A program made the position numbers and the translations under genes. A DNA stretch of 64,000 bases from Phialophora verrucosa (Eukaryota > Ascomycota > Eurotiomycetes > Chaetothyriales > Herpotrichiellaceae): positions 434,001-498,000 of the forward strand of contig MSED01000001.1 of NCBI GenBank assembly GCA_002099365.1. The letters run 5' to 3'. Below the pieces are notes generated by a model, which was not told where the DNA came from, did no database searches, and saw nothing but the letters and a program-made list of their open reading frames with translations. The number at the start of each line of letters is the position of its first letter. Within the stretch, counting starts at the first letter, position 1. Positions 10,411-21,789 of the stretch are shown here, piece after piece.

Positions 10411-10415
10411 CCAAT
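10411..10415 (+). promoter_or_regulatory. CCAAT box
   Basis: CCAAT in forward orientation (context CAGCCAATCG), 98 bp upstream of the oxidoreductase start. This is the core of the HAP/CBC complex site, which in fungi is used in respiratory and redox genes. A five-base motif is common by chance. Confidence 0.3.
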
Positions 10416-10512
10416 CGTGTCAGGCCGGCGAGCCCCACCAGCTCAAGACAATGCCGCCTCCCCGCGTTACTTGGGTTCTTATTCTACGAGATACAGCAAT
10501 CGTTTAGACGCG

Positions 10513-11750
10513 ATGACGGCTACCTCCAGAATCGTCAAGGTTGGAATAATAGGTTGTGGCGAGATCACACAGGTCGCGCACATCCCGACCTTGTGCTTTC
10601 TTTCCCACCTTTTCACTATCACGTACTTGTGCGACGTGTCGGCGGAGTCCTTGAAGCACAATGCTCAGAAGGTCATTAACCACGTCCCTCAGACGACGCA
10701 TGACCCTACCGAGCTGTGTGCCTCCCCAGAAGTGGAATTGGTCTTCATCGCCAGTTCAGACGAATATCATGCGATTCATGTCATTGAAGGGCTGAAGTAT
10801 GACAAGCATGTCTTCATCGAGAAGCCAATGGCTTTGTGCATGAGGGATGCGGATGCCATCATTGAGGCCGAGGAGAGATCGAAAGGCAGAGTCATGGTCG
10901 GATACATGCGACGATATGCTGCTGCTTTTCTAGAAGCTGTGAAAGAGGTCGGCGGGATGGACAAGATTTTGTACGCTCGAGTTCGAGGTAGGAGATGACA
11001 GTCGATGTCTACATTGGGACGCGAGAGCGCTGAAGTGAGACTGCGTCAAAACAGACATCATAGGTCCAAACAGCCACTTTGTTGCTCAATCAGGCACCTT
11101 TCCCAAAGCCTTCAAGGACTTCTCACAAGAAGTCGTGCAAGACAAGAATGACAGAGCGTCAGAAATTGCACACCAGGCACTGTCAGTCGAATGTGGCTTG
11201 GCTGTGACTGCCGAGTCGACGAGAATGTGGCGGCTACTTGGTGGTCTGGGCTCTCATGACTTATCGGCAATGAGAGAGGCACTGGGAATGCCACAACGGG
11301 CAGTTGGTGCCTCTCTCAAGCTGCCATTCTGGAGGTATTTTTGCCCGCCCCGAGCTATTTGGTGGCTGCCCGAGAGCTGACAGGAGTTTGTTTAGTGCAT
11401 TGCTGGAATATCCTACCTTCTCGGTGACCTATGAGTCCGGGCTTGACAACGTGCCTCGATTTGATGCTCATATTGAGGTGTACAGCATGACCAAGACTGT
11501 TCGCGTGAAATACGACACACCATACATCAAAGGTCTGCCCGTCACACTGACAACTAGCGAGAACGCCAATGGCGTGTATAAAGAATCAACCGTTATTGCG
11601 ACGCATGAGGATCCGTATACTCTTGAGATGAAGGAATTATACCAGGTGGTCGCTGGTGGGAAAGAGGTGAAAACAACAGCGAAGGATGCAAAGAAGGACT
11701 TGGAGATATTCCAGATGATAATGAAGGCGGGATCTAGGCCGCCTTCCTAG
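10513..11750 (+). CDS. Gfo/Idh/MocA-family NAD(P)-dependent oxidoreductase, three exons
   Basis: Exons 10513-10987, 11055-11334 and 11396-11750, with introns of 67 and 61 bp, give 369 residues. The N-terminal Rossmann fold shows VGIIGCGEITQVAH at 9-22 and the family signature EKPMAL near 117. The C-terminal alpha/beta substrate domain follows, ending in the segment HEDPYTLEMKELYQVV typical of fungal members. Splicing reconnects SLKLPFWSALLEYP across intron 2. Members oxidise sugars, inositols or related polyols; the substrate cannot be inferred. The gene is divergent from RPO41 and convergent with RPC37, leaving only 130 bp to it. The open frame before 10513 begins with non-ATG codons, so this ATG is the first usable one. 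Confidence 0.9.
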
Positions 11751-11880
11751 CCGGAATCTCCATGCAAATGGGTATCATTGTTGTCAACGCTTCCACTAGA
11801 ATTCTGCTCCCCGTGGCATCCCCCTCAGCCGTGCCTGGCATCCCAGGAGTAGTTGCAGCGACGTCATCCTCGTCGGCCAC

Positions 11881-13113
11881 CTACTCGGCAGCTGGATTCT
11901 TCCGCGGTCGGCCCCTTTTCTTTGGTGTTGGGGCTGATGCCAACAGACTCCTCTTGGAAGCCGGAAACGGAGCGGGCTCCTCCTTGACCTGCACCTCGTC
12001 CGGGACCTCCTTTTCTTGCGCCGTGGCTTGCTCAGCCACGTCGTCATCCGTGATCTCAGGGCTGCTCAGCTCACTATCGTCGCTCATACCCAAGAACGGG
12101 CCTGGGGCATGGCCGGCGGCTTCCCGCTGACGTTGTCGCTTTTCTTCCTCCGCTTTCTTCCTACGTGCCCTCTCCCGCTCTCGACCACGTAGCTTCGCTA
12201 GTAAGCCTTTCTTCCCTTCTTCTCGTGGCGCACTCATTCTGTCCAACCAGTCGCCATTGCCTAAAGTGCTTCGCAGTGGTGGAAGAGGATTGGTGTCTGC
12301 GGAACCTAATGCTGTGCGCAATGCCGTTTTGGCCTCGTCTTCATCCTCGTCAACCCATTCATGGTTCTGCCACTGATCAACCAGAATATCCCGCAGCTGT
12401 CGCGCATTATCTTTCATGGTCCGATCCTTTACATCATCCTTCGTATCTTTGATTTTGATCTCGATGGCCTTGGATTCCACCTTTGGTGCTGGCGGTTCCA
12501 TGCCTGGCTTCTGCCTTGATACGCCAGCGCTAGCGCCACCCTGGACCCGCTTCTGATTGAGCTCCTCTTCAGCGTCAATATGGTGCAACTGAGGGCGCAT
12601 CTGCACAACGGCATCCAGGTGAGACAGTTGAATTCTGTTGTTATGCAAATAGCCAATTAGATAGATGGGATCGCGAGCGGTCGGTTTGATTATCTTTCCG
12701 CCCAGCGCCTGAGTGTCCAATATAGGCGCGGGCGCATGCCTTTGGTCGTGTATGGGATCCTCTCGCAGTCTTGGCTGGACTGAACCCGTGCCAAAGCCAC
12801 CAGCCAACCCATAGGAGCCCCCGGCTTGAATTGTGCGGCTGTCAGCCAAAGCTTTGCCAAACCTTTCCCCTTGACTCTCGTTGTAGTATTCATGTGTCAA
12901 GATGGGTACGTCAACCTCGACAAAGCCAGCCTCGGGCTTGAGGCGTAGAGAGGTAGGGGCTTGTGATCTAGCCGCATTGTATGGTTTTGATCGTGGACGG
13001 TGGGATGGGTATTGGAGTAGGTACAAGTTCGACGAGCTGGTATCATCTGAAATGACTCTACTAGTCAAACAGACATCATAGGCCGCTACGACAGGATCGT
13101 CTTCGTCGGCCAT
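11881..13113 (-). CDS. RPC37: RNA polymerase III subunit Rpc37/RPC5-like
   Basis: A single-exon, 410-residue protein. The N-terminus (DDPVVAAYDVCLTS, then LYLLQYPSHRP and EVDVPI) matches the Sin-like/Rpc5 family, the Pol III subunit that pairs with Rpc53 in the TFIIF-like module for initiation and termination. The middle segment (RDPIYLIGYLHNNRIQLSHLDAVVQMRPQ) continues the dimerisation module. The C-terminal third is charged: an Arg/Lys/Glu-rich helix, an acidic patch and finally KKRGRPRKN, an AT-hook-like motif suggesting DNA contact. The ATG at 13111-13113 is chosen because the protein begins directly with the conserved core; the open frame further upstream encodes unrelated low-quality sequence. 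It is divergent from the sulfite reductase gene. Confidence 0.85.
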   Translation of the reverse strand: MADEDDPVVAAYDVCLTSRVISDDTSSSNLYLLQYPSHRPRSKPYNAARSQAPTSLRLKPEAGFVEVDVPILTHEYYNESQGERFGKALADSRTIQAGGSYGLAGGFGTGSVQPRLREDPIHDQRHAPAPILDTQALGGKIIKPTARDPIYLIGYLHNNRIQLSHLDAVVQMRPQLHHIDAEEELNQKRVQGGASAGVSRQKPGMEPPAPKVESKAIEIKIKDTKDDVKDRTMKDNARQLRDILVDQWQNHEWVDEDEDEAKTALRTALGSADTNPLPPLRSTLGNGDWLDRMSAPREEGKKGLLAKLRGRERERARRKKAEEEKRQRQREAAGHAPGPFLGMSDDSELSSPEITDDDVAEQATAQEKEVPDEVQVKEEPAPFPASKRSLLASAPTPKKRGRPRKNPAAE

Positions 13114-14068
13114 GTTCCCTTGCTTGGCTTGACCAGAAATATACGCTGAGTCGACAAAGAAAGAAAAATGGGATCGACACGTCGTGACATAGTAAATATG
13201 ACGTGCGCCAAGCCTTGCGACGAGGCTGAGAATGCAAGGCTGCCCGAAAAGATTTCGGTTGTCGGTGTTCGATATTGATGTTGTTGGGTTTTGCCACATC
13301 GTGGCAGCACGCTTGCAATTCCCTTGAGCTACGAAAATCACATCTAAGTTGGAATGAGCGGCCTGACCAAACATTCATGACATGCACATATTTAATCTCG
13401 AAAGCGACAAGCCAATCTTCAACCTGACAATGGCCTGACAGCATCTTCACTTATGTGAAGAACACTTCGCAACCCGGCCAAACAATGTACCGGCGAACAG
13501 CACTGCACAGTATGAAAGCTTAAGAGCTGGTGATGGTATGTGAGTGATTCAAAGCTCGAGCCACTCGCTGCTACCCGCCGCACGGAGTCAGGTTAAAAGC
13601 ATCCTCGTTGCTAATATCGCGAGAGTGTGGTAGGCAATAAGCTGGTCTCTCATGCCTCCCACCCAGGCGAGCTGCTCTGATGAGCCAGAGTCGACATCCG
13701 AGACGTAGCATTTTGCCTTCTTTCGGCAATTATCAGTCTGCTATATTTGATCAAGTTGTCATCTCTGTCGCCGTCACGAACATCGGCACGCGATGTCGCA
13801 ATCGACCCGCTGGCCAATCAGAGTGGCCGCAGAGCGAATGACGAGACCGACAGCCGTAGCAACAAAAATTTCAGAGGCGGTTTGGGAAGGCCGAACAATG
13901 ATCGAGGCTCATGTGGATGCCGGGGAGGGCGGAGAAGCAGCGCAACTATGGTGTAATATCTGTAGTTATTACTACTTGACCTGATCTCTCACAACTCCAA
14001 CCTTTGCTCTCTCTCGACCCTTTCTTTGTGCTCTCTTTGGGGTCATTCTTCACGAGACTACAAGCGAC
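13114..14068. promoter_or_regulatory. Divergent upstream region of RPC37 and sulfite reductase
   Basis: 955 bp between head-to-head start codons. A CCAAT box lies at 13814-13818. The ~90 bp before the sulfite reductase ATG are pyrimidine-rich (TCTCTCTCGACC and similar), as is common in fungal core promoters. I found no convincing CYS3/MetR palindrome. Confidence 0.45.
13814..13818 (+). promoter_or_regulatory. CCAAT box
   Basis: CCAATCA context, about 250 bp upstream of the sulfite reductase start codon; a plausible CBC/HAP site. Motif and position are the only support. Confidence 0.3.
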
Positions 14069-17000
14069 ATGGGGTCTGTTTCAAGCCCCGCAGAGGCCGG
14101 TACGTCCAATCCTCTCCAGAGAATTTCCCCGCTCCAACCCTTTGCTTCGGATTGAGGTCGTCGGAGGGACGGAACAAGCTAACAGAACTGTGACTTTGAC
14201 AGTCGCGAGAATCGCCTACCTCGCCAGCGATGTCATTCTCTCGGTGCAGCCGTCGTTGAGCACAGAATCCGAGTTTTCCTACCATTTCTCCCGGTTCACA
14301 GCAAACAACTCGAAGAACTTCGTGTCCAAGTCCCTGCCCGAGATAGTCCCCGTGCGACAAAATGCAGATCCTCTCTTGTCTGCATACACGCCACTGCAGG
14401 CCGGTAAACTAGTATCAGTCACCACCTCCTCATCCATACTACTGAATTCGGTGCCGCATCTATACAAGCTTGCTCAGTATCCGGTTGTTTTGCATGTGGC
14501 CTTGGCTACTCCTCACCCAGACTTCTCAGAAATCAGCTCCATCCGACAGTCCGGTTTCACATTTTTGCAGTCAGAAACTCTTCAAGAGGCGCAAGATATC
14601 GCATTATCCGCTCATGCCCTTGCTGTCAGGAGTGGAAAGGGGGTCATACATTTTTGGGACCCCAGCAACTCCCTAGGGGACAATCCTATAGCGGCCGAAA
14701 GCCGAGAGCTAATCCAAGCACTGCTTGAGAACGGGGTTGGCTTGAATGCATCTCACTCGGGCGAGGTCGAGCAAACACTCTACACCAGCAGCGGAAGGAC
14801 AGCTACTGTTACTGACCTTGGGCTGCCTGCTGTTGCTCAACAGGATGCCGCCCCAGTCTCGGGTGATGTATTGTCACCCGTTGCTGCACCAGGATCGTCC
14901 ATAAACGGCCACACCGAGATCTCCTCAGCAGCTTCTTCGTCTTCGCGACGAGACAGCTCTTCAGGTCACACTGATCCTTCGTCAGTCGCAACTTCGATAG
15001 AGACTCCGATCGCCAGGGCTGTAAATGCCACGGATATTTTCACCTATGTCAGTGAGATCTGGGCCGCCATTTCCCACATAACCGGCCGCAGCTATTCCGC
15101 AATCGAATATTCCGGTCCCCCAGATGCTGAAGCGGCCCTTTTTGTTTTCGGATCAACCGGAGTGTTTGTTGACGTGCTTGATGCCGACGATGTGCCAGTG
15201 GAGTTGACGAACCTGGGTATCATCACTGCTCGGCTGTATCGTCCATGGCTGGGCAGTGCTGTCCTTCTGGATTCGATTCCCAAGACGATCACGAAGATTG
15301 CAGTATTGGAGCAAATCAAGCGAAAAACCACGAGGTGGGGACCTTCTTTCCTGGACCTGCTCTCCAGCCTGAGTCCCAATGGTGGAAAGAGTCCCATCTC
15401 TTTGGTGCAGTATAGGCTCGGTCATATCGACGCATCAACGGCCCTGCAGGCGCTGAGGGGAATTTTCCAGAATCTGGCGCCACCGACCACACCTCGAAAG
15501 CACTCTCGACGTCGTGGCCGATCACAGGCTGCGCTCCTCTCGATTCAGAATTTGACCATCGGCAATGAGGTCGAACCCGCCATTGACAGTTTCATCCCCG
15601 AACAGCCTGAGCTGGAAAACGCCTACCTCAAGATCCTTGATCAGCTGTTCAGCAACAGACTGTATATCGCAAATCGACTCAGCGAGAAGAACGCCGGTGT
15701 CTCTGCTACGGTGGCAGCATCGCCTGAGTATGGGTTTGGGTCTCTTCTTGCGCGAACTGAGCGGCGCCAACTGTTCGTAAAAGAGGCTGAGGAAGCCGCT
15801 CGCAGCAATCAATTTATCACCGAAGCACCTAAGCAATGGCTGTCAAGATGGGCATTGAACGCCAACGACTCTGCGAAAGCTAACGAGTATGCTCAGGAGG
15901 TGATTGCTCGCTTGTCCAATGATGGCACGAGGCTAGCCGGGTCGCTGTTGGACAAGAAAGCTTTATTCTTCAAGGAGTCACAGTGGCTTGTCGGCTCTGA
16001 TGCCTGGGCGTACGATCTAGGCAATTCTGGCGTCCACCACGTTCTCGCATCCGGCGCCAATGTCAACATGCTGATCATCGACTCTGAGCCATACTCGGAA
16101 AGGACGGCAGCGGACTCAATGAGACGCAAGAAAGATATCGGGCTCTACGCTATGAACTTCGGCAATGCCTACGTCGCTTCCGTCGCCGTGTATAGTTCTT
16201 ACACGCAAGTGTTGCAAGCTTTCGTCGAGGCCGAGAAGTTCAACGGTCCCTCAATAGTCTTGGCTTATCTGCCCTACCACAAGGAGAATGATTCTCCTCT
16301 ATCAGTCTTGCAAGACACGAAGAAGGCGGTTGATATGGGCTACTGGCCACTGTACCGATGGGATCCATCTAACGAAGGCAAGGGAGAGCCGACCTTCTCG
16401 CTCGACTCTGAAAGGATCAAGCGAGAGTTGGAGGAGTTTCTCCGACGAGATAACCAATTGACCCAGGTCATGAACCGCCACCCACAGTTTGCTGCAAGCC
16501 TCTCAGAGTCATATGGCTCTGAGGTGCGTAAGCTGCAGAAACGCAAGGCTAAGGACGCATACGAGCAGATGCTGGAGGGTCTGTATGGGGCACCGTTGAC
16601 AATTCTGTTCGCTTCAGACAATGGCAACGCAGAGAGCCTCGCTAAGAGGTTGGGTAATCGTGGAAAGGCGCGAGGATTGAAGACTATGGTGTTCGCCATG
16701 GATGACTACCCCTTGGAGGATCTGCCGAACGAAGAAAACGTCGTCTTTATCACCAGCACGGCTGGTCAGGGTGAATTCCCGCAAAACGGTCTTGCTTTCT
16801 GGAAGTCCATCAAGGATGCCACAGATCTCGATCTATCCAACATCCATTATTCCGTTTTCGCGCTCGGAGACAGTCATTACTGGCCACGGAAGGAAGACAA
16901 GATCTTCTACAACAAACCTGGAAAGGATCTTGACGCTCAAGTGAAGTTCTTGGGAGGAAAGGAATTGACCGCAATCGGCCTGGGTGACGACCAGGACCCA

Positions 17001-18833
17001 GACGCGTTCCAGACTGGCTATCAGGAGTGGGAGCCTCGACTCTGGCAAGCATTGAATGTCGCCAACGTTGAAGGCCTGCCAGAAGAGCCTCCGCCATTGA
17101 CCAACGAAGACATCAAGATTGCGTCTAACTACCTTCGAGGCACCATTGCTGAAGGACTCGAAGACACGTCGACTGGCGCCATCTCCGCGTCGGATCAACA
17201 ACTCACCAAGTTCCATGGTACATACATGCAAGATGACCGTGACTTGCGGGATGAACGCAAAGCACAGGGTCTTGAGCCAGCCTATGCCTTCATGATCAGA
17301 TGTCGACTTCCCGGCGGTGTTGCCACTCCGTCACAATGGCAACAAATGGACGCCATCGCATCCGCTCATGGTAATCAGACCATGAAGCTCACCACAAGAC
17401 AGACCTTCCAATTCCATGGTGTCATCAAGTCAAAACTTCGACCAGCTATGCGAGCAATCAACAGAGCACTCATGACGACCATCGCAGCATGCGGAGACGT
17501 CAACAGAAACGTCATGTGCTCGAGCCTCCCCACCATGTCAGAGTACCACCACGAGGTCCATGCCGTCTCGAAGAGGATTTCCGACCACTTGCTACCCTCC
17601 ACCACGGCGTATCATGAAATCTGGCTCAAAGACGACACAACTGGTGAGAAGACCCAGGTTGCGGGCGACGCTGTGCAGGACTTTGAGCCCCTCTACGGCC
17701 CAACCTATCTGCCTCGAAAGTTCAAGATCTCCATCGCTATCCCTCCTCACAACGACGTCGATGTGTATGCCCATGACATTGGTTTGATTGCCATCCGTAC
17801 AAAGGACAACAAGCATCTCGAGGGCTTTAATGTTCTCGCCGGAGGCGGCATGGGTGTAACGCACAACAATAAGAAGACTTACCCCCGCCTGGGCTATATG
17901 ATGGGGTACGTCCCCGCGGACAAAGTCCACCTGGCGTGTGAGAAGATTATGCTCGTCCAACGCGACAACGGCGACAGGAAAAACCGCAAGCACGCGCGCC
18001 TGAAGTACACCATGGACGATATGGGCAACGAGGTCTTCAAAGCGAAGGTCCAAGACCTGCTGAACCCACTGAAGATAAAATTCGAAGCACCCAGACCGTT
18101 CAAATTCGATTCCAACATCGACACCTTCGGCTGGACAAAGGACGAGCGCGGCCTCAACCACTTCACATTCTTCATCGAGAACGGTCGCGTGGAAGACACA
18201 GCCGAATTCCCCATGCGTACCGGCCTGCGCGAAATTGCAAAGATCCACCAAGGCGAGTTCCGCCTGACAGGGAATCAACACCTGACTCTCTCCAACGTGA
18301 CGGACGCAGCGAAACCCCAAATTGTGGAGCTCATGAAGAAATACAAGCTAGACAATACCCAATTCTCGGGCATGAGACTTTCCTCCTCGGCGTGCGTGGC
18401 TTTCCCGACTTGCGGTCTCGCCATGGCCGAGTCGGAACGTTATCTTCCCGAGCTGATTTCGAAGCTCGAGTCCTGCCTGGAAGAGAACGGCCTGGCGCAA
18501 GACAGCATTGTCATGCGCATGACGGGCTGCCCGAATGGATGCGCGCGTCCTTGGGTCGCCGAGGCCGCCTTCGTGGGCAAAGCCTACGGTGCCTACAACA
18601 TGTACCTCGGCGGTGGGTATCACGGTCAGAGGCTGAACAAGCTCTACAGGAGCAGTATCAAGGAGGACGAGATTCTGGAGATCATGAGGGGCTTGCTGGC
18701 TAGGTATTCGAAGGAGAGGAACGATGGAGAGAGGTTCGGGGATTGGACGATCAGAGTGGGAATTATCAACGAGACGACCGAGGGGAAGAACTTCCATGAG
18801 AACACGGCGGAGGAGGAGAGTGACGAGGAGTAG
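14069..18833 (+). CDS. MET5: Assimilatory sulfite reductase [NADPH] beta subunit (hemoprotein)
   Basis: Catalyses six-electron reduction of sulfite to sulfide in cysteine/methionine synthesis, receiving electrons from the flavoprotein alpha subunit. Exon 1 is only 31 nt (14069-14099); a 103-bp intron ends at 14202; exon 2 runs 14203-18833; total 1553 residues. Splicing gives MGSVSSPAEAVARIAYLASD, with the conserved start ARIAYLASDV in frame, whereas the ATG-initiated frame is not open into exon 2 without splicing. Order of domains: a pyruvate-ferredoxin-oxidoreductase-like N-terminal half, a flavodoxin-like domain at ~809-960 (LFASDNGNAES, TSTAGQGEFP), then the siroheme/4Fe-4S sulfite reductase repeats. 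LTTRQTFQFHG is at ~1074 and the cluster cysteines are in ACVAFPTCG (~1403) and GCPNGCARP (~1451). The length fits fungal Met5/Ecm17. The acidic tail is ordinary for the family. Confidence 0.95.
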
Positions 18834-19176
18834 GCGAAAGACTGAGATGAAGCATCGTGTTGTCGGATGATTGCAGCTTGGCGGTCTGGTAAAATTGCTT
18901 CGGTTGTCGCATTGCCGGCGTTTCGACTCCCAGATCCACCGTCGTTGGGACGTCGGCATGCCTCCTCTTCACTCCTCGCTTGGCCTTGTTTATATCGGGT
19001 TGTTTATGCATAGCATGGTTGAATCACAGAATGCACCTTTATCGATCAACGTCGGTCCAGTGGTGTTCCCAGCCCAATCTAAAGTGGCCGCTCTAAAACT
19101 CGTCTCTAAGTTCTCGTTGTCCTGTCACTCACTGCGTTCTCCATCCCCACCTACACTCATTGTATTAGGTGAAAGA
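18834..19176. other. Convergent intergenic region
   Basis: 343 bp between two stop codons on opposite strands, holding the 3' UTRs of sulfite reductase and the methyltransferase. Nothing else distinctive was seen. Confidence 0.5.
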
Positions 19177-20314
19177 TCAGGCCTTCTCAAAACACATAAC
19201 CCCATACCGAAAGCTCCCCTCGGCATACCCGCGCCTCATCGCCCGGAAGGCCTGCAAAAAAGCTAGCCCATCCCTCCCCTGACTGATGGCAAAGGCCCAC
19301 AAACTCGGATTCCTGACCAACTGCCAGCTGATGTCCCACGTCCTGGCCACCTGGGCCGAGATGTCCCGCGGCGGATGGAGGACGTTCAACCCCACGCTCT
19401 CGGCCATGGAGACATAGTCCGCCATGCTGCACAGGGGCGGGAGCAACATGCCGTCCTCGATGGGCTTGATGTCCCTTTCGTGTAGCTCGGACGTGACATC
19501 CGCGTCCTTGAACCAGTCTGCTATGACGAGTTTGCCTGCCGGTTTGAGCACGCGGGCTGCGTTGCGGAAGAAGAGGCCCTTGTTGGGGAGGTGGGACAGG
19601 GCCTCGGAGATCCAGACGGCGTCGAAGGATGAGGGTGCGAAGTGCTGGTCCATGGTTTCGGCATCAAGTTCCAGGTATTGGACTTTGCCACCTAGGTTGC
19701 CTAGGTCAGCGAATCCAGAGGTCGCTGTCGCTGGCTCTGACGGTGGTGCCTTGGGAATCTGACCTTGACCTTGTGCTTGACCTTCGGCGGCTTCCTCCTC
19801 TGTGAGTCGTTTCGCGATCTGGACTTGGCGCCCGCTAATCGTGATGCCTGTGACGGTGCATCCCTTCTTTCGGGCCAGGTGGCGAGTTGTGCCGCCTATG
19901 CCGCAGCCGACGTCGAGCACTGTGGAGCTTGGTGACAGCTGGGAGATGTCCACGAGGAGGTCGATCAGGTTGACTTGTGCTGCTTCTTTGGTCTCGTTTG
20001 CGTCGAGGAAATAGCCGTGGTGGATGTGTTGGCCCCTAAAGATGTGTTAAGATGAGGATGTGAATGACTCGGCGTTTGAATCCTCGGTGCACCATCGTTC
20101 ATTACAAGAGCTAAGGGGAGAAAATTGGCACTCACCATAAGGAGTAGTAGTAGTCCGAAGCGAGCTCATAGTGGTGCCTTATCCTCTGCTTCAGGCTGTC
20201 GAACGAGGAGTGTGGCTCGTAAGCTGGCACTTCGTACTTGTCTCCGACGTGTTCTTCGGCAGCGGGTTTGTCGTCGCTCGGAGCTCCTTTTACTGCTTCG
20301 CCGGGGTCGCCCAT
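19177..20314 (-). CDS. SAM-dependent methyltransferase (tocopherol/sterol-methyltransferase-like), two exons
   Basis: Exons 20314-20136 and 20035-19177 around a 100-bp intron (GTGAGT...TTTAG) give 345 residues. Splicing joins HHYELASDYYYSLW to GQHIHHGYFLD, the N-terminal pattern of gamma-tocopherol/sterol C-methyltransferase-like enzymes. Motif I (VLDVGCGIGGTTRHLA) is at ~99-114, the acidic ribose-binding segment YLELDAETMD follows, then WISEALSHLPNKGLFF and the LKPAGKLVIADWF strand. A run of Glu/Gln/Gly/Pro-rich sequence (EEEAAEGQAQGQGQIPKAP) between motifs I and II looks like a lineage-specific loop. The true acceptor is unknown: it could be a sterol-like, quinol or small secondary metabolite. 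It is divergent from the caleosin gene. Confidence 0.85.
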
Positions 20315-21012
20315 CGGGTCTACAGATTGGTGTATAATTTGAGAGGTTCGAGGTCACTAGATACTTGGGTTGTGGAGGCGGTGACTGGGTAAGCTCATTC
20401 AGTGTGGCCTTGGATGTTGGGCAGCGTCAGACAGTAGAATCTCCCCCCGAGTTGTACTGGACTGTGGGCTCAGAGAGCCTCGACGCAGCGGTCAGACAAA
20501 GCCCGTACGGCTCCGCAGGGGCGTTTATGCCCATCCGGCGCGTCCCTTCGTCAGTACCTGAAATCGTGATGCGTCTCACCGTCATCTTTCTGCAAGGGCA
20601 ACCGGTTGAGGATCCGATTTGTGGCTTTCGACGGCCACGAAAAGGAATTTCCAGTGTCGTATGCTTTTGAGTTCTTAGGCCCGATCTGATCGATCCTGAG
20701 GCCGGAACGTTTTGTTGGGCGTCCGAATGCGTGATAGCAAAGCACCAAGGCCATGCAAGATCGGTCATTCGCGCATGTGCTCGTCTTGAAGATAATAAAT
20801 GGCCTGATCCGGACAGGAGCGGTGAAAAGTGACTGACTTCCCCGCAACGACAAGCCGAGCGCAGGAGGAACATATCACCAACAGCAGCGCTTCTACATTT
20901 CTACTCCAGGCCGAGCCTCGGATCTGGAAGATTGGGTCTGTGACCAATTTACTGCGCAAGCCTCTTTGCAGCAGCTTAGGAATGGTTGGGCAGAAAAAGT
21001 ACTGAATACACC
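20315..21012. promoter_or_regulatory. Divergent upstream region of the methyltransferase and caleosin genes
   Basis: 698 bp between start codons. No coding signal was recognised; short open frames on both strands overlap each other and look random. Confidence 0.4.
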
Positions 21013-21789
21013 ATGGACGACACCTCCGCACCAAACTCTCACCACGTAAACAGCATCAACGGTACATTGACTGCAGATGGAAAGCATTCAGCCTCGGCCA
21101 CCAAACTGTCACCCTCAGAGACCGCTCCACAGCCGACAGCCCTCCAACAACACGTCTCGTTCTGGGACAGGGACAACGACGGTGTCATCCACCCCTGGGA
21201 CGTCTATACCGGGTTTCGCGAACTTGGCTTCAACATTCCTTTCTCCATCGGCTCCCTTCTTATCCCAATTTTCTTCTCGTACCCGACAAGCTTGGCTTAT
21301 AGCTGGTTCCCGGACCCATGGCTCCGAATCTACGTCGACAGCGGCCATAAAGCCAAGCATGGATCCGACACTGGGGTGTTCGATGTCGATGGCCATTTCC
21401 ACGCCGACCGGTTCGATGCCATGTTTGAGAGGTGGGACATTGATCGTTGCGGAGGACTGAGCGCCGACCAGATGTGGGCCATGTGGAAAAAGAACCGTCT
21501 TGCAGCCGACGTGGCGGGATGGTGTTTCGCTTTCATGGAGCTGTGGACTACGTGGTTGCTGTTGCAGAAAGACGGAAGAGTATGGAAGGAAGACTTACGC
21601 GCGTGCTATGACGGTACCTTGTTCTGGAAGATTAGCGAGCTGGTGCAAAAGAGGCAGTGGCACCAGGGCTACGGCATCCGGGATTTCTTTGACGGGATGC
21701 TCAAGGCTGGAACTTGGAGGAACTGGGAGATCAAGAACCAGGGCGAGCACAAGACGAGGAGCGGGAATGATCTCTCGCAAATGAACTAG
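21013..21789 (+). CDS. Caleosin-family peroxygenase
   Basis: A single-exon protein of 258 residues from the ATG at 21013 (context CACCATGG); an upstream in-frame start would be TTG. Caleosins are lipid-droplet or ER-associated, calcium- and heme-binding peroxygenases that use fatty-acid hydroperoxides. The EF-hand DRDNDGVIHPWD starts at ~52. His47 just before it and His116 in AKHGSDTG are the two positions that ligate heme in characterised plant members. Between them a hydrophobic segment (IPFSIGSLLIPIFFSYP) and the PDPWLRIYV region correspond to the membrane-associated proline-knot part. The C-terminal half has FDAMFERWD and the amphipathic FWKISELVQKRQW. The Asn/His/Ser/Thr-rich first ~40 residues appear disordered. 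Fungal caleosins have been linked to oxylipin signalling and sporulation. Confidence 0.92.
   Translation: MDDTSAPNSHHVNSINGTLTADGKHSASATKLSPSETAPQPTALQQHVSFWDRDNDGVIHPWDVYTGFRELGFNIPFSIGSLLIPIFFSYPTSLAYSWFPDPWLRIYVDSGHKAKHGSDTGVFDVDGHFHADRFDAMFERWDIDRCGGLSADQMWAMWKKNRLAADVAGWCFAFMELWTTWLLLQKDGRVWKEDLRACYDGTLFWKISELVQKRQWHQGYGIRDFFDGMLKAGTWRNWEIKNQGEHKTRSGNDLSQMN

Larger units (their letters stand above)
10174..10512. promoter_or_regulatory. Shared divergent promoter of RPO41 and the Gfo/Idh oxidoreductase
   Basis: 339 bp between two head-to-head start codons. It contains the 8-bp palindrome TCACGTGA and a CCAAT pentamer close together near its centre-right. An in-frame ATG at 10345-10347 could add 58 mostly hydrophobic residues to RPO41, but these do not resemble a mitochondrial presequence and I treat them as untranslated. 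Confidence 0.5.

Noticed and set aside
17592..18320. 242-codon minus-strand frame within sulfite reductase
   Set aside because: It overlaps conserved sulfite reductase motifs on the plus strand and lacks any recognisable protein signal.
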